Source: an uncultured Paracoccaceae bacterium
GTDB lineage: Bacteria > Pseudomonadota > Alphaproteobacteria > Rhodobacterales > Rhodobacteraceae
Length of the DNA stretch: 64,000 bases
Direction of reading: 5' to 3'
Assembly: GCA_947500775.1 (NCBI GenBank)
Contig: CANMTD010000006.1
Coordinates: 1-64,000 of the forward strand
In this document: positions 42,544-51,727 of the stretch, piece after piece
Layout of the letters: each line of letters opens with the position of its first letter
How positions within the stretch are numbered: the first letter of the stretch is position 1
Position numbers and translations under genes: made by a program
Notes under the pieces: model-generated
What the model was told of the DNA's origin: nothing
Database searches by the model: none
The model's input: only the letters and a program-made list of their open reading frames with translations

Positions 42544-42621
42544 ACGCAACTTATTGACACGATGCCCCCGCACCATACGATGTGGGCGCGCAGTGCCGGA
42601 ACAGAACAGGACGCAAATTTC

Positions 42622-43335
42622 ATGACCCAGATTTCAGACATTATCGACGATCTTGTCGTCGCCAGCCATATCCTGGCCTCCGAAGGGGTCTGCGATGCGT
42701 TCGGGCATGTCAGCGCGCGCCACCCGGACAACCCGGATCATTTCGTAATGGCCCGCGCCGTAGCGCCGGAGCTGGTCGAACATGACGATATGATGGTCTT
42801 TACGCACGACGGGGCGCCGGTCGGTGGCGATGACCGCAAACCCTTTCTGGAACGGTTCATCCACGGATCGCTTTATGCGGCCCGGCCGGACGTGCAATCG
42901 GTGGTGCACAGCCACTCGCGCAGCGTCATCCCCTTCAGCGTCACGCCCGGGTCGATGCGCCCGATCGTGCACAGCTGCGGCGTATTGGGAAAGGACATTC
43001 CGGTTTGGGATGCGCAGGACAGTTTCGGCGACACCAATCTGCTGATTTCGTCGAAGGAAATGGGACAGGATTTTGCCGGTGTGGTCGCCGAAGGGCGATG
43101 TGCGCTGATGCGCGGGCACGGATCGACGGTGATCGGGTCCTCGATCCGCGAGGCGGTCTATTCCGCCGTCTATCTGGAGGTGAACGCCCAGCTTCAGATC
43201 ACCGCGCAAAGCCTGGGGCCGGTCAAGTTCCTGACCGACGGAGAGATTGATCTTATCCAGTCCCGGCTTGCCGATGGCAAACCCGGCGAAGGCTATGACC
43301 GGGCGTGGGAATATTGGGCGCGCCGGGCGGGTTGA
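42622..43335 (+). CDS. Class II aldolase/adducin-family protein, putative decarboxylase
   Basis: The 237-aa class II aldolase-fold protein has the zinc motif 'VVHSHSRSVIPF', 'MRGHGSTVIG' with the third His, and 'GVCDAFGHVSARHPDNPDHF' near the N-terminus. Relatives include 3,4-dihydroxyphthalate and hydroxyaromatic decarboxylases. The ATG at 42622 has only a weak AGGA 11 bp upstream; longer starts have no better signal. It follows the hydroxylase in the same direction and is convergent with pcaQ. Confidence 0.85.
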   Translation: MTQISDIIDDLVVASHILASEGVCDAFGHVSARHPDNPDHFVMARAVAPELVEHDDMMVFTHDGAPVGGDDRKPFLERFIHGSLYAARPDVQSVVHSHSRSVIPFSVTPGSMRPIVHSCGVLGKDIPVWDAQDSFGDTNLLISSKEMGQDFAGVVAEGRCALMRGHGSTVIGSSIREAVYSAVYLEVNAQLQITAQSLGPVKFLTDGEIDLIQSRLADGKPGEGYDRAWEYWARRAG

Positions 43336-43337
43336 CT

Positions 43338-44243
43338 TCAGGACGGGGTCGCGGGGGCCATCAGCGCCTGAACAAGACCCGTGATTTCGTCGGTCATCAG
43401 CGTGTTTTCCCGCATGCTGATCCCGACGGCGCCCGCCATCATCGTGTCCCGCAGCGGAAGCCGGACAATCGTCCCGGCGGCGATTTCATCGGCGATGACG
43501 CTTTTGGAAATGAACCAGATAGAGTCCGACAACATGACCGCCTTGCGTCCGAAGGCAAGCGAGACATTTTCGAAAATGGGGTCGATATTCTGCAATCCGT
43601 TTCTCAGCAGATAGGCGCTGACCACCGGATAGATCAACGCGCCCTTCGGCGGCAGGATAAGGGGAAACTCCTTGATATCCTGCGGCGAAACATCGGTTGC
43701 AAGAAGCGGATGACCGGGGCGCACGGCGGTGATCACCTCTTCGCTGGCAAGTTGTTGAAACGACAGGCCTTCCATCTTTTCAGGGTTGGGCATGCGGCCG
43801 ACCACCATATCCAGCGCGCCCTCGCGCAACTGGTCCAGCAACTGCCAGTTGGGGCCCGTGGCGATGCGCAGGATCGCGTGCGGATGGGCCGCCCGGAATT
43901 GCAGGGCCGCGCGCGGAAAACGGTCCGTCGCGACCGAGGGCAGAATGCCAATCGCCAGCCGCGTCTTTTCCGCCGATGCGACGCTCAGCAAATCCTGGGC
44001 CCGCTTCAGATCGATCATGGCAGAGCCGGCATATTGCTGAAAAACCCGCCCCGCGCTGTTCAGGACCAGCCGCCGTCCGCTGCGGTCAAACAGTTGTTTG
44101 CCAAGGATATCTTCCAGCTCTCGCAGGTTTTTCGAGGCGGCGGGCGGCGAAATATTCAAATGCGCGGCGGCCGAGGTCAGGCTACCGCGGCGGGCGATTT
44201 CCAGAAAGCAGGTGATATGTCGAAGGCGCAGCAAAGCATTCAT
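43338..44243 (-). CDS. pcaQ: LysR-family regulator of the pca operon
   Basis: This 301-aa LysR protein has the wHTH 'GSLTSAAAHLNISPPAASKN' and PcaQ-like effector-domain blocks 'VVGRMPNPEKMEGLSFQQL', 'TAVRPGHPLL' and 'FEN(V)SLAFGR'. PcaQ activates pcaDCHGB in response to beta-carboxymuconate-type intermediates. It is divergent from pcaD with a PcaQ-like box between them. Confidence 0.92.
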   Translation of the reverse strand: MNALLRLRHITCFLEIARRGSLTSAAAHLNISPPAASKNLRELEDILGKQLFDRSGRRLVLNSAGRVFQQYAGSAMIDLKRAQDLLSVASAEKTRLAIGILPSVATDRFPRAALQFRAAHPHAILRIATGPNWQLLDQLREGALDMVVGRMPNPEKMEGLSFQQLASEEVITAVRPGHPLLATDVSPQDIKEFPLILPPKGALIYPVVSAYLLRNGLQNIDPIFENVSLAFGRKAVMLSDSIWFISKSVIADEIAAGTIVRLPLRDTMMAGAVGISMRENTLMTDEITGLVQALMAPATPS

Positions 44244-44246
44244 GAG

Positions 44247-44262
44247 TTAACTTATAGGTTAA
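44247..44262. promoter_or_regulatory. PcaQ box
   Basis: TTAACTTATAGGTTAA fits the PcaQ consensus ATAACC-N4-GGTTAA with two mismatches in the left arm. It lies directly at the 5' end of pcaQ and 67 bp upstream of pcaD, so it can serve both autoregulation and activation. Confidence 0.7.
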
Positions 44263-44328
44263 TAGTGGGCCTGAAATAAGTAATATTTTTACGCCCTTTC
44301 CTGTGGCATTCACCGTATCGGAGGAGCG

Positions 44329-45117
44329 ATGCAGACATTCAGCCACGACAATCTTACCTTTCACCTACAGGTGGACGGCCCGGTGGATGGCCCCGCCGTT
44401 GTCTTTGCCAATTCGCTTGGCACGGATTTGCGGATCTGGGATGCGGTCATCCCGCAACTGCCCGCTGGCGCGCGGTATATCCGGTTCGACAAGCGCGGGC
44501 ATGGGCTAAGCGATGCGTCGGACGGCCCTTATGACATGGACATGCTGGCTGGTGACGCAGGCGCGCTGATGGATGCCTTCGGCCTTCGGCCTGCGGTTTT
44601 TGTGGGTCTGTCGATTGGCGGGCAGATTGCCCAACGGCTTGCCGCAATGCGCTCCGATCTGATCGCGGCGCTTGTCCTGATGGATACGGCCGCAAAAATG
44701 GGCACGGCCGAGATGTGGCAGGCGCGCATGGCGACCATCCGGGCCGAAGGCATGCAGGCGATATCGGACACGACGATGGAGCGTTGGTTTCATCAGGATT
44801 TCCGCGACAGTCCCGAATTGCCGCTTTGGCGCAACATGCTCGAACGGACCTCTGTTGCGGGGTATCTTGGTTGTTGTGCGGCCTTGGCGCAGGCGGATCT
44901 GACCGATCAGACCGCCCGCCTGACCCTGCCCACCATCGGGATTGCCGGGGCCGCAGATGGTGCCTCTCCGCCGGAACTGGTGCGTGAAACGGTGGCCAGC
45001 ATCGCGGGCAGCCATATGCATGTCATTGACGGGGCGGGGCATCTGCCCTGCGTCGAAAAACCGGCGGAAACCGCCCGGCTGATCACGGATTTCTTGCAAA
45101 GGATTGGATATGTCTGA
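44329..45117 (+). CDS. pcaD: 3-oxoadipate enol-lactone hydrolase
   Basis: This 262-aa alpha/beta hydrolase opens the beta-ketoadipate enol-lactone. It shows the elbow 'GLSIGGQIAQ' with Ser nucleophile, 'DKRGHGLSD' and the C-terminal 'GAGHLPCVEKP' histidine. GGAGGAG lies upstream of the ATG. It is the first gene of pcaDCHGB; pcaC starts within its 3' end. Confidence 0.94.
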   Translation: MQTFSHDNLTFHLQVDGPVDGPAVVFANSLGTDLRIWDAVIPQLPAGARYIRFDKRGHGLSDASDGPYDMDMLAGDAGALMDAFGLRPAVFVGLSIGGQIAQRLAAMRSDLIAALVLMDTAAKMGTAEMWQARMATIRAEGMQAISDTTMERWFHQDFRDSPELPLWRNMLERTSVAGYLGCCAALAQADLTDQTARLTLPTIGIAGAADGASPPELVRETVASIAGSHMHVIDGAGHLPCVEKPAETARLITDFLQRIGYV

Positions 45118-45496
45118 ACGATATGAAACGGGCATGGCGGTACGCCGCGCGGTGTTGGGGGACGCCCATGTTGACCGTGCCGAGGCGAACAAGGGCGACG
45201 TCGATTCCAGTTTTCAGTCCCTGATCACCGAAGCCGCCTGGGGAACGGTCTGGGCCTCGGACGGGATCACGCCGCGCGACCGTTCGATGATCACGCTGGC
45301 GCTGTTGGCCGCGCTTGGGAACTTCGAAGAGATCGCGATGCACATCCGCGCGACCGCCCGCACCGGCGCCTCGAAACGCGATGTGTTGGAGGCGTTTCAG
45401 CATGTCGCGATCTATGCCGGGGTGCCCCGCGCCAACCACGCCCTGAAAATTGCCAAGGCAACCTATGCCGAAATGGAGGAAGCCACAGATGACTGA
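45110..45496 (+). CDS. pcaC: 4-carboxymuconolactone decarboxylase
   Basis: This 128-aa protein has the CMD fold with 'WGTVWASDGITPRDRSMITLA' and the 'HIRATARTGAS' helix. It decarboxylates gamma-carboxymuconolactone to the enol-lactone. The ATG overlaps the pcaD stop by 8 bp and has AAAGGA before it. Confidence 0.95.
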   Translation: MSERYETGMAVRRAVLGDAHVDRAEANKGDVDSSFQSLITEAAWGTVWASDGITPRDRSMITLALLAALGNFEEIAMHIRATARTGASKRDVLEAFQHVAIYAGVPRANHALKIAKATYAEMEEATDD

Positions 45497-46229
45497 TCCC
45501 GCGACCGATCTGGGGCCATTGATCCCCCGCAACCGCGCCGTGCATCCCGTGCCCTATGATCCGGGCTATAAAACATCGATGACGCGGTCGCCGAACCTGC
45601 CGTTGCTGTCGATGGAAAGCACCCCGTCCGAAGAAACCGGGCCGCGGTTTGGCCATGGCCTGCTGGCCGAGCTGGACAACAACCTGATCCTGAACTGGAC
45701 CAAGGGCAAGGCCGCTGCGGTGGGGGAAAGAATTCTGGTACACGGGCGGGTTCTGGATGAAAACAACCGCCCCGTGCCCCACACGCTTGTCGAAGTCTGG
45801 CAGGCCAATGCGGGTGGACGGTATCGCCATATCAAGGACACTTATTTCGCCCCGCTTGATCCGAATTTCGGCGGCTGCGGGCGCACGATCACCGATGAAC
45901 AGGGCTATTACGAATTTCTGACGATCCGCCCCGGCGCCTATCCCTGGCCAAACCGCGCGAACGACTGGCGGCCGTCGCATATCCATTTTTCCGTCTTCGG
46001 CCACAGCTTTGGTCAGCGGCTGATTTCACAGCTTTACTTTCAGGGCGACCCGTTGATCGACATGTGCCCCATCGCGGCAACGGTCAAGGATCGTGGTCAG
46101 CTGGACCAGCTTGTCGCACCGCTGGATATGACCAAGGCCCGACCGATGGATTTTCTGGCCTATAAGTTTGACATCGTGCTGCGCGGCCGCCGCCAGACCA
46201 TGTTCGAAAATAGACCAGAGGGGATGTGA
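45489..46229 (+). CDS. pcaH: Protocatechuate 3,4-dioxygenase beta subunit
   Basis: This 246-aa intradiol dioxygenase subunit carries the iron ligands: Tyr in 'PGAYPW' and in the adjacent region, and His in 'RPSHIHFSVFG'. 'LVEVWQANAGGRY' is the family core. It cleaves protocatechuate between its hydroxyls together with PcaG. It overlaps the end of pcaC and is 1 bp from pcaG. Confidence 0.96.
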   Translation: MTDPATDLGPLIPRNRAVHPVPYDPGYKTSMTRSPNLPLLSMESTPSEETGPRFGHGLLAELDNNLILNWTKGKAAAVGERILVHGRVLDENNRPVPHTLVEVWQANAGGRYRHIKDTYFAPLDPNFGGCGRTITDEQGYYEFLTIRPGAYPWPNRANDWRPSHIHFSVFGHSFGQRLISQLYFQGDPLIDMCPIAATVKDRGQLDQLVAPLDMTKARPMDFLAYKFDIVLRGRRQTMFENRPEGM

Positions 46230-46230
46230 G

Positions 46231-46830
46231 ATGACGCAAGACCTGAACACATTGACGGAAACCGCATCGCAGACCGCCGGGCCTTACGTGCATATCGGCT
46301 GTATCCCGTCCTTTGCCGGGCTGAAGGGGATTTACGCCGAAGATCTTGGCCTTTCGCCGATCAGCGATGGGGCAAAGGGCCAGATCATTACCATCACCGG
46401 GTCGGTTTACGACGGCACGGGCTGGGCAATGCGCGACGCGATGATCGAAAGCTGGCAACCCGATGCCGCAGGGCTGTTTGCCGGGCAGGATGGGGCCGAT
46501 CCCGCGGTGAATGGGTTCTGCCGTTTTGCCGCCGACAAGGACACGGGCGAATTCACCCTGCGCACCGTCAAACCCGGCAAAACCCCGATGCGTGGGGGCG
46601 GGTTTCAGGCGCCGCATATTTCGGTCTGGATCGTTGCGCGCGGCATCAATATTGGCCTGTCCACCCGGATCTATTTTGACGATGAGGACAACAGCGACGA
46701 CCCGCTTTTGTCCCGTATCGAACAACGGCCCCGGGTTGACACGCTGCTTGCAAAAAAGACCGGTGACGGCGCATATCGTTTTGACATTCGTCTTCAGGGC
46801 GCCGGTGAAACGGTATTCCTTGATCTTTAG
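46231..46830 (+). CDS. pcaG: Protocatechuate 3,4-dioxygenase alpha subunit
   Basis: This 199-aa subunit has 'TASQTAGPYVHIG', 'MIESWQPDAAGLF' and 'PHISVWIVARGI', as in PcaG, which shapes the active site but does not bind iron. It follows pcaH by one base and precedes pcaB by 14 bp. Confidence 0.95.
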   Translation: MTQDLNTLTETASQTAGPYVHIGCIPSFAGLKGIYAEDLGLSPISDGAKGQIITITGSVYDGTGWAMRDAMIESWQPDAAGLFAGQDGADPAVNGFCRFAADKDTGEFTLRTVKPGKTPMRGGGFQAPHISVWIVARGINIGLSTRIYFDDEDNSDDPLLSRIEQRPRVDTLLAKKTGDGAYRFDIRLQGAGETVFLDL

Positions 46831-46844
46831 GCACAAGGTGGATC

Positions 46845-48170
46845 ATGGCTGTATCGCCGCTTGAAAACACGCTGTTTTCCGATCTGTTCGGCGACCGCGA
46901 CCTTTCGGAAATCCTGTCTGACAGCAATCAGATACGGCAGATGATCCGTGTTGAGGTTGCCTTGGCGCAGGCGCAGGCCCGTTGTGGTACGATTCCGCAA
47001 AATGCGGCGGATCAGATTGCAGCGTCGTTGGGGGCCGTTGAGGTTCCGGTGGCGGACCTGGCCGCCTCAACGGCGCAGAACGGGTTGCCGGTGCCCGGTC
47101 TGGTGCCGCTTTTGCGCGGGCATATCCCGGATCAGGCCGCGCAGTGGCTGCATTGGGGCGCGACCAGCCAGGATATCATCGACACCGCGACCGTGCTGCA
47201 ATTGCGCGATTGTCTGGTGGTATTCGAAACCCGGCTTGCCGAAACCATCGACGCGTTGCAGGACCTGACCGCACAGCATCAGGGGCTGCCGATGGCCGGG
47301 CGGACCCGGACCCAGATCGCGGCCCCGATTTCCTTTGGGTTTCGGGTGGCGCAATGGGCGCAGCCGCTGTTGCGCCTGTATGATGAGCTGCCCGGGCTGC
47401 GCGCGACCCTGCTGCGCGTACAGCTTGGCGGTGCTGTCGGGACCAACACCGTTCTGCACCCCGACGGGCCCGAAATTGCCGGGGAATTCGCCGCAATTCT
47501 TGACCTTGCCGATGCGGATGTCTGGCATACCGACCGCAGCCCGATCCTGCAGCTTGGTGCGTGGCTTACCCAGCTTTGCGCGGCCCTTGCCAAGCTTGCG
47601 GGCGACATCATCACGATGGCCCGGTCCGAGATCGCAGAGCTGGCCGTTCAGGGTGGCGGGTCCTCGACCATGCCGAACAAATCCAACCCGATACAGGCCG
47701 AGGCGATTCAGACATTGGCGGCCCTTGTTACCGCGCTGTCCCCCGCCTTGGCCACGGCAGGCGCCGCCGGGGAAGAACGCGACGGGATGCGGTGGTCGCT
47801 TGAATGGATGGTGTTGCCCCAGATGATACTGGCGGCGGGGGCAGCACTTGGGCATGGCGCGACATTGGCCCGGACGATCCGCCCCAACCCCGCCGCGATG
47901 GCCACCAACCTTGCCGCAGATGGCGGCGGAGCATTGGCCGAGGCGGCAAGCTTTGCCCTTGCCCCCCACATGCCACGCGCGGCTGCGAAAACGCTGGTGC
48001 GCGATGCGGTGTTGCGGGCCCGGGACACCGGGGTTCCCCTGGCCGAGGCCATGCCAGAGGTCGCCAATCTGGATTGGCAGGCAGAGCTGTCGCTGGGCCG
48101 ACCGACGCAAGCCGCCGATGACGCCGCCGCGCGGATTTTCGCGGATTGGGCCAAGCGCGGCGCTAGATAA
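46845..48170 (+). CDS. pcaB: 3-carboxy-cis,cis-muconate cycloisomerase
   Basis: This 441-aa fumarase/aspartase superfamily enzyme shows 'HWGATSQDIIDTA', 'GRTRTQIAAPISFG' and the signature 'GGSSTMPNKSNP'. It converts beta-carboxymuconate to gamma-carboxymuconolactone. AAGGTGG lies upstream of the ATG. It is the last gene of pcaDCHGB and is convergent with the IclR gene, 7 nt overlapping at the stops. Confidence 0.95.
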   Translation: MAVSPLENTLFSDLFGDRDLSEILSDSNQIRQMIRVEVALAQAQARCGTIPQNAADQIAASLGAVEVPVADLAASTAQNGLPVPGLVPLLRGHIPDQAAQWLHWGATSQDIIDTATVLQLRDCLVVFETRLAETIDALQDLTAQHQGLPMAGRTRTQIAAPISFGFRVAQWAQPLLRLYDELPGLRATLLRVQLGGAVGTNTVLHPDGPEIAGEFAAILDLADADVWHTDRSPILQLGAWLTQLCAALAKLAGDIITMARSEIAELAVQGGGSSTMPNKSNPIQAEAIQTLAALVTALSPALATAGAAGEERDGMRWSLEWMVLPQMILAAGAALGHGATLARTIRPNPAAMATNLAADGGGALAEAASFALAPHMPRAAAKTLVRDAVLRARDTGVPLAEAMPEVANLDWQAELSLGRPTQAADDAAARIFADWAKRGAR

Positions 48171-48930
48171 GAACCTGCCGCAACTCGGACTGGATTTCGC
48201 GCAGCTTGTCCAGATACAGCGTCGCAAGGGTATCGACCTGCGCGTTGTGCGACGACAGCCCCAGGTTAAGGGCGGCAACGACACGGTCACGGGCGTCGTA
48301 AATCGGCACGGCGATTGAAATAAGCCCCAGTTCGACCTCTTGGTCGATGACCGCATACCCCTGGGCGCGCACCTTGCGCAGCTCTGCCAGCACCGCATCG
48401 GGTGATGTCAGCGTGCGCGGCGTGCGTGCGATCAATGGGGCTGCGTTCAAGACGGCTGCCGCCTCTTCCTCGGGCAGGGCGGCCAGCAGAACCCGGCCCA
48501 TAGAGGTGCAATAGGCAGGCAGCCGCGATCCCGGCGTCAGGGAAATCGACATGACCTTGCGCTGTGCTGCCCGCGCGACATAGACGATTTCACTGTCGTC
48601 CCGGATCGAGACCGAGGTGCTTTCGCCCAGATCGTCCGACAGTTTGTCCAGCCACGGCTGCACGATCTGGGGCAGGGGCATGGTCGCCAGACAGGCCGTC
48701 CCAAGGCGCATGATCCGTGGCGTCAGCGTAAAGAATTTCCCGTCGTAATCGGCATATCCCAAATGCGCGAGCGTCAGCAGACAGCGCCGCGCGGTTGCCC
48801 GGTCAAGGCCCGAGGCGGCGGCGACCTGCGCGATGGACTGGCGCGGTTTGTCGGCGGTGAAGGTTTCGATCGCGGACAGGCCCTTGGCCAGTCCACTCAT
48901 GATGTCGCGCTGTTCCATCTGGGGGTCCAT
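48163..48930 (-). CDS. pcaR: IclR-family regulator (PcaR-like)
   Basis: This 255-aa IclR protein has a wHTH ('SIAQVAAASGLDRATARRCL') and effector blocks 'SVSIRDDSEIVYVARA', 'YCTSMGRVLLAALPEEE' and 'VIDQEVELGLISIAVPI', all close to PcaR/PobR. It is divergent from pcaIJF and probably activates it with beta-ketoadipate as effector. The ATG at 48930 lacks a clear ribosome-binding site; ATG 48918 is an alternative. The symbol is assigned from similarity and context. Confidence 0.85.
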   Translation of the reverse strand: MDPQMEQRDIMSGLAKGLSAIETFTADKPRQSIAQVAAASGLDRATARRCLLTLAHLGYADYDGKFFTLTPRIMRLGTACLATMPLPQIVQPWLDKLSDDLGESTSVSIRDDSEIVYVARAAQRKVMSISLTPGSRLPAYCTSMGRVLLAALPEEEAAAVLNAAPLIARTPRTLTSPDAVLAELRKVRAQGYAVIDQEVELGLISIAVPIYDARDRVVAALNLGLSSHNAQVDTLATLYLDKLREIQSELRQVLI

Positions 48931-48968
48931 TTGTGCGATATGTAAACAAAATTACTATAACGCACAAA
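48930..48968. promoter_or_regulatory. Inverted repeat between pcaR and pcaI
   Basis: TTTGTGCG (48930-48937) and CGCACAAA (48961-48968) are perfect 8-bp arms spaced 31 bp centre to centre, about three helical turns. It is the best candidate for the PcaR-type operator. Confidence 0.55.
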
Positions 48969-49027
48969 GTATATTGCCGTCGAGACCCATGTCGCCTAGG
49001 CCAATGTCAATTGTTGGAGCATCGGAC

Positions 49028-49735
49028 ATGGACAAGACACTTCGCAACCCGGGTCAAGCCATTGCGCAGATTCCGGATGGGGCGGTCGTGATGATCGGCG
49101 GGTTTGGCGGGGCGGGGGCCCCGATCGAATTGATCCACGCGCTGATTGATCATGGCGCCAGGGATCTGACGGTTATCAACAACAATGCCGGCAATGGCCG
49201 TATCGGCATCGCCGCGATGATCGACGCGGGGATGGTCGCGAAAATGATCTGCTCTTTCCCGCGCTCATCAGACGCGCGGGCGTTCAACGAAAAGTATCTG
49301 GCGGGCGAGATTGAACTGGAACTGGTGCCGCAGGGAACCCTTGCCGAACGCATCCGCGCAGGCGGTGCCGGAATCCCCGCGTTCTATACGCCCACAGGGT
49401 TCGGCACCGAACTGGCAAAGGGCAAACCGGTCGCGGAATTCGAGGGGCGGTCATACGTGCAGGAACGCTGGCTGAAGGCCGATTTCGCGCTGATCAAGGC
49501 CGAACTGGGCGATCCCCACGGCAACCTGACCTACAATAAAACCGCCCGCAACTTTAACCCGCTGATGTGTGCCGCGGCGCAGATGACCATCGCTCAGGTA
49601 TCAAAACTCGTCACGGCGGGCGAGATCGACCCAGAGCATGTCATCACCCCCGGATTGTTCGTCGATCACCTGATCGAGATCCCGGACCCCAAACAGGAAG
49701 AACTGCTTATCCGTGCAGGCGAGGTTTACCCATGA
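49028..49735 (+). CDS. pcaI: 3-oxoadipate CoA-transferase subunit A
   Basis: This 235-aa CoA-transferase alpha subunit has 'MIGGFGGAGAPIELIHAL' and 'YTPTGFGTELAKGK'. With PcaJ it moves CoA from succinyl-CoA to 3-oxoadipate. The ATG at 49028 follows TGGAGC by 8 bp; upstream in-frame Mets are unlikely. Its stop overlaps pcaJ (ATGA). Confidence 0.94.
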   Translation: MDKTLRNPGQAIAQIPDGAVVMIGGFGGAGAPIELIHALIDHGARDLTVINNNAGNGRIGIAAMIDAGMVAKMICSFPRSSDARAFNEKYLAGEIELELVPQGTLAERIRAGGAGIPAFYTPTGFGTELAKGKPVAEFEGRSYVQERWLKADFALIKAELGDPHGNLTYNKTARNFNPLMCAAAQMTIAQVSKLVTAGEIDPEHVITPGLFVDHLIEIPDPKQEELLIRAGEVYP

Positions 49736-50406
49736 CCCAGATCAGCCTTTCCAACGCCCAGATCGCATGGCGCGCCGCGCAGGACATCGCCGATGGCGCC
49801 TATGTCAATCTGGGCATCGGCTTTCCCGAAAAGGTCGCGCAGTATCAACCCGACGGGCGGCGCGCGATTTTCCACACCGAAAACGGGTTGCTTGATTTTG
49901 GCCCTTCGCCCGCGCCCGGGGATGAGGATTGGGATCTGATCAACGCCGGAAAACGGGCGGTCACGCTGAACCCGGGCGCATCGTTTTTCCACCACGCCGA
50001 CAGTTTCGCGATGGTGCGGGGCGGTCATCTGGATGTGGCCATTCTGGGGACCTATCAGGTTGCCCAGAACGGCGATCTGGCGAATTGGCGTGTGGGGGAC
50101 AAGGGCGTGCCGGCGGTGGGCGGCGCGATGGATCTGGTCCACGGTGCCAAACGGGTCGCGGTCATCACCGATCACGTGACCAAAAAGGGCGCCCCGAAAC
50201 TGGTTGAACACTGCAGCTTTCCCCTGACCGGGCTGGCCTGCGTGACCCGCGTTTATACCAGCCTTGCGGTGGTCGATATCGAAGCGGGCCGTTTTGTCCT
50301 GCGCGAAAAGCTGCCGCAGATTTCGCTTGCCGCGCTGCAGGATGTCACCGGCGCGGAATTGCATATCACCGATCCCGTCGTCGATCTGATCACCCCCGAT
50401 CTGTAA
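49732..50406 (+). CDS. pcaJ: 3-oxoadipate CoA-transferase subunit B
   Basis: This 224-aa beta subunit has 'YVNLGIGFPEKVAQY' and the catalytic Glu in 'TENGLLDFG'. 'GGHLDVAILGTYQVAQNGD' is the family core. It is translationally coupled to pcaI and 9 bp from pcaF. Confidence 0.95.
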   Translation: MTQISLSNAQIAWRAAQDIADGAYVNLGIGFPEKVAQYQPDGRRAIFHTENGLLDFGPSPAPGDEDWDLINAGKRAVTLNPGASFFHHADSFAMVRGGHLDVAILGTYQVAQNGDLANWRVGDKGVPAVGGAMDLVHGAKRVAVITDHVTKKGAPKLVEHCSFPLTGLACVTRVYTSLAVVDIEAGRFVLREKLPQISLAALQDVTGAELHITDPVVDLITPDL

Positions 50407-50415
50407 GGAAACGCC

Positions 50416-51618
50416 ATGCAGGACGCCTTTATTTGCGATTACATCCGCACGCCGATCGGCCGTTTCGGCGGCGCACTTGCCACGGTGCGCGCCGATGATC
50501 TGGGGGCCGTGCCCCTGCGGGCCTTGATGGCGCGGAACGCGAGTGTGGACTGGCAGGCCGTCGATGATGTGATCTATGGCTGCGCCAATCAGGCGGGCGA
50601 AGACAACCGCAACGTGGCGCGGATGTCGGCCTTGCTGGCGGGGCTGCCGCAGGGCGTGACGGGTACGACCATCAACCGGCTGTGCGGATCGGGGATGGAC
50701 GCGGTCATCGCGGCGGCGCGGGCGATCAAGGCGGGCGAGGCTGATCTGCTGATCGCAGGCGGCGTCGAAAGCATGAGCCGCGCACCTTTCGTGATGCCAA
50801 AGGCCACCAGCGCCTTTTCCCGCGCGGCCGAAATCCACGACACCACCATTGGCTGGCGTTTCGTGAACCCGCTGATGCAGGCGCAATACGGCGTGGATTC
50901 GATGCCGGAAACCGGCGAAAACGTCGCCGCGGATTTCAACATCTCCCGCGCGGATCAGGACGCATTCGCCTTGCGCAGCCAGATCAAAGCGGCCGCCGCA
51001 CAAACGAATGGCCGCCTTGCCAAGGAAATCACGCCCGTCACGATTCCACAGCGCCGGAGCGACCCGGTCGTGTGCGCCGCCGACGAACATCCGCGCGCGA
51101 CATCGCTGGAAAAACTGGCCAGCCTGCCCACGCCGTTTCGCAAGGGCGGCTCGGTCACCGCCGGCAATGCCTCGGGCGTCAACGACGGGGCGGCGGCGCT
51201 GATCATCGCCTCTGCTCAGGCGGCGGCGAAACATGGCCTGACACCGATTGCCCGGATACTGGGCGGGGCCACGGCCGGAGTCGCGCCGCGGGTCATGGGG
51301 ATCGGCCCGGTGCACGCCTCGCAAAAACTGCTGTCGCGGCTGGGGCTGACACAGGCGGATTTCGACGTGATCGAATTGAACGAGGCCTTTGCCAGCCAGG
51401 GTCTTGCCACCCTGCGCGCCCTTGGCATCGCCGACGACGACCCACGTGTGAACCCGAACGGCGGCGCGATCGCGCTGGGGCATCCATTGGGCATGTCAGG
51501 CGCCCGCATCACCGGATCAGCCGCTTTGGAACTGTCTTTGACAGGCGGGAAACGGTCACTTTCCACAATGTGCGTTGGGGTTGGACAAGGAATCGCACTG
51601 GCTTTGGAGGCCGTCTAG
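50416..51618 (+). CDS. pcaF: 3-oxoadipyl-CoA thiolase
   Basis: This 400-aa thiolase shows the active-site Cys in 'NRLCGSGMDAV', 'NEAFASQGLA' with its His region, 'NPNGGAIALGHPLGMSGARI' and the second Cys in 'STMCVGVGQG'. It cleaves 3-oxoadipyl-CoA to succinyl-CoA and acetyl-CoA, the pathway end. AAGGAAA lies before the ATG. A hairpin follows at 51671. Confidence 0.95.
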   Translation: MQDAFICDYIRTPIGRFGGALATVRADDLGAVPLRALMARNASVDWQAVDDVIYGCANQAGEDNRNVARMSALLAGLPQGVTGTTINRLCGSGMDAVIAAARAIKAGEADLLIAGGVESMSRAPFVMPKATSAFSRAAEIHDTTIGWRFVNPLMQAQYGVDSMPETGENVAADFNISRADQDAFALRSQIKAAAAQTNGRLAKEITPVTIPQRRSDPVVCAADEHPRATSLEKLASLPTPFRKGGSVTAGNASGVNDGAAALIIASAQAAAKHGLTPIARILGGATAGVAPRVMGIGPVHASQKLLSRLGLTQADFDVIELNEAFASQGLATLRALGIADDDPRVNPNGGAIALGHPLGMSGARITGSAALELSLTGGKRSLSTMCVGVGQGIALALEAV

Positions 51619-51670
51619 ATTATTAACATAAGATTGATTATCGGTATAATTTGTTGCGGGTCGCATGCTC

Positions 51671-51692
51671 AGGCCGGCGTTTCCGCCGACCT
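51671..51692. terminator. Hairpin between pcaF and the SH3-domain gene
   Basis: AGGCCGGCG and CGCCGACCT pair over nine positions with one mismatch around a TTTC loop, between convergent genes. No strong T-tract follows, so termination is only suggested. Confidence 0.4.
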
Positions 51693-51727
51693 GAATTCGA
51701 TCACAATGATCTGGTTTCTTGCGTGTA

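Noticed and set aside
47067-48398. 443-aa minus-strand frame opposite pcaB
   Set aside because: Its composition is that of a shadow frame, and both pcaB and the IclR gene occupy the region.
49726-51483. 585-aa minus-strand frame opposite pcaJ-pcaF
   Set aside because: It is antisense to two unmistakable pathway genes.
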